Assembly: GCA_025452255.1 (NCBI GenBank)
Contig: CP104974.1
Coordinates: forward strand, 2,334,156-2,398,155
Direction of reading: 5' to 3'
Source: Devosia sp. A8/3-2
GTDB lineage: Bacteria > Pseudomonadota > Alphaproteobacteria > Rhizobiales > Devosiaceae
DNA length: 64,000 nucleotides
The notes beneath the pieces were generated by a model. The model had not been told where the DNA came from, made no database searches, and worked only from the letters and a program-made list of their open reading frames with translations. Below are positions 55,690-64,000 of the stretch, one piece after another. The position numbers were made by a program, and so were the translations under genes. How positions within the stretch are numbered: position 1 is the first letter of the stretch; each line of letters opens with the position of its first letter.

Positions 55690-57637
55690 TCAGGTCGCGG
55701 GTTGCAGGACGTAATTGCCTGGGGTCAGCAACGCGCCGCGCGTTAGGGGACTCGGGGCACAGGCACGTTCGGCATTCAGCGCGGAACAAACGGCGTTGAA
55801 TGCCCGGATCGTGGTGGCATCGAGCGTGCCGGAGAGTGGGCCGCTATATTGGCCGCGGCTGGAAAGGCCTTGTTGCAGGACATAGACATAGGCCCGCGCA
55901 TTCTTCCGGCGCAGGATATCGAGCACTCGGATGGCGCTGCCCTTGGACAGGGTGGAGATCTGCTCGCTGACGCTGGCCAGCGTGTCGGCATCCTCGTTTT
56001 TGAGGGCCTCGAGATGGATGCGCTCAACGGTGGTGGCCTCGGGGCCGATGCTGGCGGCGACCGAATTGAGGAAGTCGTTGGCGGCGGCCGGATCGGGCGG
56101 CAGCAGCAGACCATAGCCATCACGGTAAAGCCCGATCAGGAAGCGGGCGGAGTCGATATCGCCGCCCTTGGCAGCATTGTTGAGCATGCTGATGACGCCG
56201 CCGACGCCCTCGGCCGGGAAGGCGCCATCAAGCTGCAGGCGCGCCAGTGTGGCGGCCGCGCCGGGTACGCCGCCATCCATTGCCCCGGTCAGCAGGAGGC
56301 GCGCATCTTCGCGATGGGCGCGAGCCAGCGGGCCGGTGGCGATGGCAGAGGCGACTTCGAGGGCGGCGCCGGTATTGCCGACGGCCAGAGCCAGATCGAG
56401 ATAGGTTTTGACCTCGTCATAATTGGCCGGGAAGGGGTCGTTGGTGGCGTAGAGTACGGCCAAATCCTTGGCTGCCTGACCGTCGCCTGGGCGGGCCGCA
56501 TCTTGGAGCAAGGCAATGACGCGCCGCGGGTCGGTGGTGCCGAATTGCCCGGTGAGGAAAGCCCGGCCCAGAGCGCGCTTGGCCGATGTATTACCCAGCT
56601 CGGCGGCGCGGCCGTAGAGGTCCATGGCTTGGCCGATATCGACGGGCGTGCCGGGCAGGCCACTGATGTAAAGCTCGGCGAGCCGGATCATGCCGGTGGT
56701 GTTGCCTAAGGCTTGGGCGCTTTTGAAATATTCGATCGCGCGGGCGCCGTCGGTGGCGACGAACTCTCCCCGCGTGAAGATGTCGCCCGGGGCTATATAG
56801 GAATTGGTGTCGCCTTTTGGGCCGAGTCGGTCAGCATGGTGAGGGCACGGGGAACGCTTTGCGTCACGGCTTCGCCGCGCAGATGCATGTCGGCAATGCG
56901 GCGACCAGCACCGAGATCGCCCTGCTTGGAGGCGCGCTGGAAGAATTCCAAGGCGACTTGAGGATTGGGCTGCAGATTGGCCGCGCCACCGTGCAGCACA
57001 TCGCCTAGGGCGACGATCGAGTTATTGCTGTTGGAGACGAGGCCAACACCGAAATAGTGCAGCGCCTTGTTGGTGTCGATGGGTACGCCCTTGCCCCGGA
57101 GATAGACATGGGCCAGTGCATTGGCCGCTTCGATGCTGCCTTCCTCAGCAGCGGCGGTCAGCAGTTCGAGGCCGCGTTTGCGGCCTTCGGCGGTGAAATC
57201 ACTGTCGAAATAGAGCGTGCCAAGGGCCACTGCCGCCCGGAGCGAGCCGTCCTTGAAGGCGGTCTCGAGATATCCTTTGGCGCGGACCGGGTCGGGTGCG
57301 GCGCCATGGCCACCGCGGCGATAGACATCGCCGAGCAGCAGATTTGCCTCGACGGCGCCGAGTTCGGCGGCCTTTTCGGCCAGAGGAATGCCGGTGACCC
57401 GGATAGCAGGATCGGTGGAGGCGAAGGCCACCCGCGCCAGCGCCATATTGGCCATGGCGCCGGAATCACGGCGCTGGCCTCAAGATCCTGTGTCGCCGAC
57501 TGCAGCAAGGTATCGAAGGACGTCACTACCTGAATTTCGCCCGTAGTTTGCTGCGCTGCCTCCTGCCCGATGCTCCACTGTGTGCCAACCGACATGCAAA
57601 GGGCTGTAACGAAGGCGATTTTTGCTGCAGAGCTCAT
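55690..57637 (-). CDS. Secreted Sel1-like-repeat (TPR-type) protein, frameshifted
   Basis: About 648 residues. A Sec signal (MSSAAKIAFVTALCMSVGTQWSIGQ) leads into many Sel1-like repeats with the usual AxxxLGxxYxxG rhythm: EANLLLGDVYRRGGHGAAPDPVRAKGYLETAF, AAVALGTLYFDSDFTAEGRKRGLELL, AANALAHVYLRGKGVPIDTNKALHYF, MIRLAELYISGLPGTPVDIGQAMDLY and further copies. Shifts lie near 57465 and 56815. The tail (GPLSGTLDATTIRAFNAVCSALN) resembles a peptidoglycan-binding-like motif. AlgK in alginate secretion is a Sel1/TPR outer-membrane partner, so a comparable periplasmic scaffold role is plausible, without proof. Confidence 0.85.
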
Positions 57638-57990
57638 GCAAGTATTCCTATTTCAGAGGCATAAATCTACGCAACATGAACCGTGTTATCTTCTTGAGAG
57701 TTTATGTAGACGATTGATTAGTCAACACACAAATTGTGTGTGATCGATGAAATTGTCTTTGAAATAGTGATATCACAATTGTCACATGATTTTGCCTGCT
57801 TGTTTTGTGTGAATGGAACTTGTAGCGCTGCCGCCCGCCCGCACCTTTCAGGGCTTGGATTAAGCAGGCGCTGGCGCTGAGGGAACTGCCGGTACCGGGG
57901 TTGCTGGGGGGACGTCCTGACTGCGTGGTGCAGCGCTGGCGCTTCCTCTGGCGATGATTTCAAGCAATACTTGGTTCAACTCAGTTACGG
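57638..57990. other. AT-rich intergenic region between divergent polysaccharide genes
   Basis: About 350 bp containing an AT-rich block at 57650-57830 with repeated TTGTGTG and CACAA-type motifs (CACACAAATTGTGTG near 57725-57740 is a perfect dyad). No gene is seen. It should hold promoters for the leftward Sel1/secreted-protein block and the rightward glycosyltransferase. Confidence 0.6.
57724..57740. promoter_or_regulatory. CACACAAATTGTGTG palindrome in a divergent promoter region
   Basis: A 15-bp perfect dyad (CACACAA-A-TTGTGTG) sits in the AT-rich block between divergent genes, in the position and size expected for a dimeric regulator site. Identity of the regulator is unknown. Confidence 0.5.
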
Positions 57991-58961
57991 GTGGAGCAAG
58001 TGGTCGCTATTTTTTCGGTTGTCGTGCCGCTTTACAATAAAGGCCCGCATATCGAGCGGGCACTGTCTTCCGCATTGGGGCAAAGTCTTGTGCCCTTCGA
58101 GATCATCGTGGTCGATGATGGCTCGAGCGATGACGGCTACGAATGGGTCAAGGCGCAATCCAATAGCTTGATCCGGCATGAGCAGCGCGGCGCGCCGGGG
58201 CTCGGCGGCTACGCTGCGCGCAACCGGGCCATTGAAATGGCCCGCGGCGAATGGATTGCGTTTCTCGATGCTGATGACGAGTGGCGCCCCGATCACCGGC
58301 GGCGTTGGCCGCGGCTCTGGAAAAGGCGAAAGAGCCGGATCGGGTGGTGACGCTATTTTCCGGCTACGAGGATATCTATCCGGGCGACCGGCACGAGACC
58401 GATCCCTTTACCCGCCACTTTGCGGGTAGCGTCATGGAGATGACTTTCGGCACACTGCTGCAGCATTGGGTAACGCTGAATGCCTCCCCGATATGGACAT
58501 CGGCCACGGCTTGCCGGCGGACAGCGTTGCTGGAGGCGGGGTTGTTTCCCGAAGGGCGCTGCCGGCGCGGGGGGTGACAAGGACACTGGTTGCGCGTCGC
58601 CCATCTGGGGCAGGCCGTCTATACGGGCGCCATTACCGCCAATTACTATCGCGATGCGGTCAACATGACGACCAAGAAGGGCTATGCCAATACTGTGCCC
58701 TGCATCGTCCAGAGCGCGGACCAGATCATGGCTGGTGAACCGGCGGAGGTTACTGGATTGCTGCGGCAATTGAAGAACCGCGAAATCTTCAACTATGCCA
58801 TGGTCAGCGCCAGAACCGAGGGGCTCAAACCGCATAGCTGGGCGGATTTCGATGCTGATAGCGACCCACTGCGGTTCTTCATGTTGCGGGCATTGTCCAA
58901 TCCCGTCGGCTCGGCGGTAGCGCGCGCGTGCACAAGTCGCGGGCGTTGCTGCGCGGGCGTT
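57991..58961 (+). CDS. Family 2 glycosyltransferase, frameshifted
   Basis: GT-A type transferase: IFSVVVPLYNKGPHIERALSSALGQ, FEIIVVDDGSSDDGYEWV, GYAARNRAIEMARGEWIAFLDADDEWRPDH (metal DAD). After shifts near 58310 and 58570 come LFPEGRC...DKDTWLRVAHLGQAVYTGAITANYYR, typical of acceptor-domain sequence. A last shift near 58925 gives ARVHKSRALLRGR and TAG at 58959-58961. Start GTG 57991; GTG 58000 is an alternative. Restored length is about 323 residues. It converges on the polymerase gene with a 6-bp gap. Confidence 0.87.
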
Positions 58962-58967
58962 AGGGTC

Positions 58968-60415
58968 TTAGCGCACGGGAGTGCGTTTGCGCGCAGTGGT
59001 GATTGGAGCGCGTTTGGGCGCAGCGGGCCCCGTGCCGTCGGGTAGACCGCGCGGGCGACGCAGCGAGCGGGCACGGGCGAGGCGCGTGGGCTGGAGATTG
59101 TTGCGCGGCATGACGTGCTTGGATTGCACACGTTCGGCCAGATAGTAATAGAGCGTATAGCCGCAGATGACGGCGTAGAGTAGCACGCCTTCGATGGAGA
59201 AGGTCGGCATGGTGCCCAGACACAGCACACCATAGCAGAGATGTGCGCCCACCGTGTGCCAGCGCTTGTCCGGGCGGGCGGAGAAGGCGAGCCACAGGAA
59301 ATGGCAGAGCATGTAGAGATAAAGCGCGGTGCCGACGAAGCCGATCTCGTAGATGTAGGAGATATAGACGTTGTGGGCATAGAGCGAGAAAACCTTCTGC
59401 CGAGAATCCGGGCCGAAGCCAATGATCAGATGCGACACGTCCGAGCGCAGCGTGGTGTAGATATAGTCGCTCCAGATCAGGATGCGGCCCGATAGCAGGC
59501 CACGATCCTCGGTGCCGAACTCGGACGGGGGCTTGATGAGGCCGCCGCCGGAGGTGAGCAGGGTGCCCAGATCGGCCATGCGCTGGGACAGCAGGACGGC
59601 CACCAGTGCGCCAACGATAACCGCAAACATGAACGCGCCGGCCCGCACATAGTTGGCAAGGCCGGCCCGGGCAGTGTTGGCGCTGCCAAAGATGATGTGC
59701 ATGAGCAGGATCAGCGCGGCCGCGACCACCGAAGTGCGGTAATTGGCAAAGAACAGTGCTGTGAAGATGAGCGCCATATAGACGGTGCGGCGCTTCGAGT
59801 GAGGCCGCCCGACAGGGCGATGATGACAAGGGCAGTCAGCAGCAGGATGGAGAACACGCCCTCATGAACATAGCCGCCCATATAGCTGATCGAACCGTCG
59901 CTTTCGGAGGCCTTGCCGAGGCGGAACAGCACCGACATCAGCTGGTAACAGAGGGGAACCACGAAGGCGGCCAGCATGAGGCGGCTGACGCTGCCATCGT
60001 TGGGCTCAGCATCGATGGCCGTGGCAACCAGGATCATCAGGCCCGGGAACAGGAATTGCCGGATCAGGGCGTTGACTGTGCCGGCGAACTCCATGTTCAA
60101 CAGGCCACTGACCAGCAGGGCGGCGATCATCCCATAGACCGGCAGGACGGCGCGATAGCGAATGAGGTCGTGGCGGGAATAGAACAGGCAGGCCGCTGTG
60201 ATACCCGGGGTGATGAAGGAATTCAGGCTCTGTCCGCCAAAGAGCGAGCGGGTCGAATAATCGTGGAAGAAGGTCACCAGATAGCGGGCCGAGAGCACCA
60301 TGAACAGCAGCCCGGCCGGACCGCGCAAACGTGGCAGCAAGGTCCAGACCAGCACCAGCCAGATGCCCGTTCCTGCCAATAGCAGGGGTAGGGGCATCCC
60401 CGGGGAGTCGTCCAT
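58968..60415 (-). CDS. Wzy/O-antigen-ligase-type polysaccharide polymerase, one frameshift
   Basis: Multi-span inner-membrane protein with about ten to twelve segments. It starts MPLPLLLAGTGIWLVLVWTLLPRL; a shift near 59800 is repaired to read ALSGGLTRSAAPYMALIFTALFFANYRTSVVAAALILLMH. The large periplasmic loop (GRILIWSDYIYTTLRSDVSHLIIGFGPDSRQKVFSLYAHNVYISYIYEIGFVG) carries the Wzy/WaaL-type RxxxW...H..Y pattern. The C-terminus is long and basic (RLARARSLRRPRGLPDG...ARKRTPVR). Restored length is about 482 residues. It probably polymerises the repeat unit delivered by the flippases. Confidence 0.85.
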
Positions 60416-60438
60416 GGCTTTCCCCCTTCGCTCGAGCC

Positions 60439-62586
60439 CTAGGCCCGGATGTAATAGCTGCCGAAGCGCCGGCGGGTTTCCGTCTGGGATTGGGGCTCAG
60501 CATTGAGCAGGGCGACGACTTCGGCATTGTCCTGCTTGGCTTCCACCAGTTCGCGCAGCGTGGCGCGCACCTCTTTCTGGGAGGTGGTGCCAAAGCGCAC
60601 GACATTGACGATGACGTCGACATGTTGGGCGAGGTAGAGCGCATCCACCAGCGCACCGACCGGGGGTGTCGACGATCACCACATCGAACAGGCGCGAGGC
60701 ACTGTTGAGCAGCTTGGCGAAACGCTCGCCGGACACTACTCGGCCGGCGGCCGCGCCGCGGATATTGCTGCCGATGATGAACTTGGCCTTGCTCAAATCG
60801 TCGGTGAGCATGAGCGGGGCAATATCGTCGCCCGGCGTGCCGGCTGACGCCAGATAGTCGGCCAGCGCGTCGGAGGGCTCCAGACCAAGCTCCTTGTGGA
60901 CGGCCGGGCGGCGCAGGTCGGCATCGATCAGGATCGTCGATTGGCCCGAAATGGCGTAGGAGCGCGCCAGCGACACGGCCACCGTCGTCTTGCCCTCGCC
61001 GGCATTGGCGGAGGTGACCATGATGATCGACGCTGCATCGGACAGATCATCGCCGCGGACCCGGCGCAGCGCCTGATCGGTGCTGATCATCAGGCGGCGC
61101 ACCGCTTCGGCGAAGCGGGAATAGGGCTGGGTGGCAATCAGCTCGGTCAGGCTCTTGACCGGCTTGCCCTCCTCGGCTGCGCCCGAGGCGTTTTTGACTG
61201 GGCAGGCTGGTGACCGTGGTGGGGCCGACAATGCCCTCGAGCTGTTCGGTGCTGATGATGCCGCCAATGAACTGCTCGCGCAGGAAAGCGGCCGTCAGGC
61301 CCAGCAGCAGGCCGAGAATGCCGGCGACCATGAACAGAAAGCGCGTATTGGGAAAGGCGGCGCCGGACGGTGGCGTCGCCTCGGAAACGATGCGGCTATC
61401 GGCCAGCTGGAGATAGGCCTGCGCCTCGATATCACGCAGGCGCACCAGCATCTGCTGATATTGCGTGCGCGCAATCTCGGCGTTTTGCTGCAGCTCATAC
61501 ATGGTCGCCAAGACTTCGGGCGGCAGGTTGCTGGTGAGAATATTGGAACGGAGCTGCAATTGCAGGTCGGTTTCGACGGCGCGGTTGGCGGCGATTTCTC
61601 GGCGCAGCTGTTCGAGCTGGACATTGGCCCGGCTGCGGAAATTGTCGAGCACGCCGACCAGTTCGGTGCGCAAGGCATCGGCCTGTTCGGAGCCGTCGAC
61701 CACCCCGGCCAGTTCCTCTTTGATTTCCCGCTCACGCTGCTGCAGATCGCGCAATGTCTGGGTGTTGAGCGTATCGGCGACTCGGGCCCAATTGCTCTGT
61801 GACAGGCCGGTTTCGACCGTGGTCAGGGTGCTGGACGCGGTCTCGCGGGCACTGACGACCGTTTCCAGCTCGATCCGCATCTGGTCGATATCGGTGCGTC
61901 CGGACTGCTCGGCGATGGTGCGGGCGCTGGAAATGATGAAGTCATTGAACGAGCGTTCGGCCCCGACCAGACCGGTCCGCGTCTCGTTGACGCGCTGTTC
62001 CATGACGTTACGGCCCGAGAGCACGCCGTTGATCTTGGACTGCAGCTGGGACTGGATATATTTCTCGGCCATCGTATTGGCGATCTGCGCGGCCTTTCCC
62101 GGGCATTGGCATTGGCAGAGATAGTAATCAGATAAGTCAGTCCCCGGCGCTCGACAGTAATGGCATCCTGCAACTTGCCGATAGCCACCGGCGCAACTCC
62201 TCGGCTGTATAAGTCTCGGGCGGAGCAATACGCAGCAAAGTGGCGACACGTTCGCGAATGCCGGGCTGTGGTTGGAACGAAGGATCCTCTGTCAGCCGAA
62301 GTGCATCGAGGACCAGTTCCACGGTCTTTTCGGATTGGGCAATGGAGACCTCGCTCTCAACCCGGGCATTGTCCGACGCCGAGCTGGAGTTGGAATTGGT
62401 CGGGTTCAATAGATTCTTCTCGGATGGATCGACAAGAACCAATGTCGTGGCGCGATACATCGGCGTGAGCGAGATGATCAGAAGCGCTGAGATTCCCAAT
62501 ACCAGTATCAGGATTGCAAGGATTAGACCCAATTGCCGCCGAATGGTGCCCAATATATTGCGAAGGCCAAATTCTTGCTCGTGCAT
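60439..62586 (-). CDS. Wzc/ExoP-type polysaccharide co-polymerase with fused tyrosine-kinase-like ATPase, frameshifted
   Basis: Chain-length and export regulator. N-terminal Wzz domain: a cytosolic start (MHEQEFGLRNILGTIRRQLG), first helix (LILAILILVLGISALLIISL), a long periplasmic coiled region (NVMEQRVNETRTGLVGAERSF through LEQLRREIAANRAVET) and second helix (TRFLFMVAGILGLLLGLTAAFL). The cytosolic BY-kinase-like domain has Walker A SANAGEGKTTVAVSLA, Walker A' STILIDADLRRPAVHK and Walker B VVIVDTPG. Shifts are near 62190, 62100, 61200 and 60665. The tail ends GSYYIRA, without the usual Tyr-rich cluster. Restored length is about 715 residues. Confidence 0.9.
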
Positions 62587-62960
62587 GTACCACCAGAAAT
62601 ATTCAATGTAACGAACGCGTTATCGAACCATAAAATTTGTTCAACGGAGCATGGATAATTCACTCTACACTTGAAGCAAGACAATTGGCTATGTCAGATT
62701 TTCTATTTTTAGCGAGTATCTGATTTCTTGGATAAATTGATGTCCGATGGAATTTTAGTCGACATCAGCCGATCGTCTGAAATTGTCCTCATCTGCAATT
62801 TTACGAGGAAAGTCGTTTGAGTACTTAAGTAAAATTATTCAATTTATCCGATAGAGTGTTGAGTCTTGAAGAGTCGTTTCTGTTTCCTCAATTGTTTCTT
62901 TTAAGTTCTCGTTTGTTCTTTGCAATTTTTGCGTAGTCGCTCGGGGCGGACTATTTTGAA
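62587..62960. other. AT-rich intergenic region
   Basis: About 370 bp upstream of the co-polymerase gene and downstream of the second polymerase gene. It is markedly AT-rich at 62600-62960 with T-runs, unlike flanking coding DNA. No gene or clear hairpin is visible; it should hold the promoter of the leftward Wzc-polymerase pair. Confidence 0.6.
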
Positions 62961-63025
62961 ATCAACTATCATGTAGGGAATCTCGCAAAGGCCATGGTTT
63001 GTTCCTTATCTGTTCGGAATGGTCC

Positions 63026-64000
63026 TCAGGTATTGGCGGAGCGTGGCAAGCATTGGGCGCTCGCCGCGGCCAGAATGGCCACCAGCCAGAAGGCCACTGC
63101 TTGAATCTCCATACTGAAATCGACCAATGCATGCGTGCCGACGGCGACAAGGCAGCCAAGACCGGTCGCAGTGGGCAGCCAGAGGCGCCGGTTCCGGCGC
63201 AAGGCGGCAAAGAGTTTCCACCCGATGATAGCCAGAAGCAGGGGGATCAGGCTTCCGGCAATCACGCCCAGTTCGGACCATAGTGTCAGATAGCTATTGT
63301 GGGCCTTGTCCCATAGCCGGTCCGTTCCCACGGGCGGCGCGTGAACGGTCGGGAACACGATTTCAAAGCTGCCGCCGCCGAAGCCGGTCCAGGGGCGCTG
63401 GGCAATCAGCTCCACCACCGGCGGTAGAGCGCCGCTCGGATGGACCGAGATTCCTCCACGTCCAGCATCCGGTTCAGCAATTGCTCGCCATAGAGCCAGC
63501 CGATGGCAAGGCAACTCGCCAAGACCACGCCGGCGGCGGTGAAGAATGTGCGCTTGCGCCGGGATGTGGCGAGCAGGGCGAAAAAGATCGTGGTGAGTGT
63601 GCCCAAGGCCGCCGCCAACGCGCCCATGCGGGATTGGCTGGCGACCAGCGCCGCCATGATGATCATCATGGCTGAGCCGATAAGCGCCGAGCGCAGCCAA
63701 TAATAATCATAACGGTAATCTTCATCGCGCTTTTCCGGGAGCGCCTGGATCAGCAGGGCGGCGCCCGGGCAGCAATTAAGCGCCATGAAGGTGGCAAAGG
63801 AGTTTCTATTGACGAAGGTGCCGGTGGCCGAGCCCAGATAGGCCCATTTCTCGTAGCCGAGCAGCGTATCGCCCATGCGCAGCATGACGAGGGCGCCGGC
63901 GGCATGCAGCGTGCCGATCGTCAGCATGCCAGTGAAGAAGAGGTTGAACCGTTCGCGGTTTCGCGTTGCCTGAAGCACGAGGAAGAACAGCATCCCATAG
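63026..64000 (-). CDS. O-antigen ligase/polymerase family protein, 5' end beyond the window, frameshifted
   Basis: Second Wzy/WaaL-type membrane protein; only the last 324 or so residues are present. Visible are LFFLVLQATRNRERFNLFFTGMLTIGTLHAAGALVM, GSATGTFVNRNSFATFMALN, the RMGALAAALGTLTTIFFALLAT segment and, after a shift near 63425, IAQRPWTGFGGGSFEIVFPTVHAPPVGTDRLWDKAHNSYLTLWSELGVIAG, the conserved periplasmic loop with RPWTG..G and the catalytic-type His in KAHNSYL. It ends SAQCLPRSANT at stop 63026. Whether it ligates or polymerises cannot be told from sequence. Confidence 0.85.

Noticed and set aside
1-64000. Genomic island or prophage boundaries, tRNA or IS elements
   Set aside because: I saw no integrase, transposase, phage gene, tRNA-like T-loop or direct-repeat attachment site; I cannot exclude what lies beyond the edges.

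Overview
The window is high-GC DNA, apart from a few AT-rich gaps, and reads as a chromosomal segment of an alphaproteobacterium of the order Hyphomicrobiales. A Devosia-like genus is my weak guess. The order is suggested by a bacterial transglutaminase-like cysteine protease, a DUF3126 protein just after cysE, an NDUFS6-like zinc-finger protein, an ExoY-type polysaccharide initiator, and palindromic intergenic repeats of a kind common in this group. There is no transposase, phage gene, rRNA, tRNA or CRISPR array that I can see.

A caution applies to the whole window. About 40 of roughly 58 genes are cut by small reading-frame shifts, about 80 in all, and a one-base change repairs the family alignment in almost every case. 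Housekeeping genes such as thrS, hisI and cysE are hit, so I read these as sequencing or assembly indels and report each such gene as one CDS with approximate shift positions.

Region 1 (about 0.1-22.4 kb) is a purine, nucleoside and amide catabolic island. Sixteen genes run on the minus strand from 19274 down to 1333, mostly with 1-8 bp overlaps. They encode a TRZ/ATZ-type amidohydrolase, a nucleoside hydrolase, a complete BMP-type nucleoside ABC importer (binding protein, double ATPase, two permeases), guanine deaminase, a second complete polyamine-type ABC importer, a second TRZ/ATZ amidohydrolase, an M20 dipeptidase, an adenine deaminase and a second nucleoside hydrolase. A LacI-family regulator and a divergent adenine deaminase paralogue are transcribed the other way. 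A promoter with an overlapping palindrome lies upstream of the leftward genes. The logic is import, glycosidic cleavage, then deamination of bases.

Region 2 (22.4-40.6 kb) is ordinary chromosome: GNAT acetyltransferase, MFS exporter, FAD monooxygenase, zinc-finger protein, alpha/beta hydrolase, cysE, DUF3126, a membrane-anchored unknown, a small membrane protein, BTLCP protease, PilZ and PAS proteins, rhomboid protease, hisI, folE, an Fe-S scaffold, yidD, thrS, a 75-residue unknown, arfB, a nucleotide-sugar epimerase and a phosphomannomutase. Most of the palindromic repeats are here.

Region 3 (40.6-64 kb) starts with a large secreted unknown and continues as an exopolysaccharide locus: ExoY-like initiator, two Wzx-type flippases in opposite orientation, a five-gene sugar-nucleotide operon (RfbF, a DRL/SAF-type oxidoreductase, RfbC-like epimerase, FAD oxidoreductase, SDR epimerase), two family-2 glycosyltransferases, a Tat-exported beta-helix protein, a small secreted Cys protein, a Sel1-repeat protein, two Wzy/O-antigen-ligase-type polymerases and a Wzc-type co-polymerase. 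AT-rich gaps separate its transcription units. The last gene runs off the right edge.
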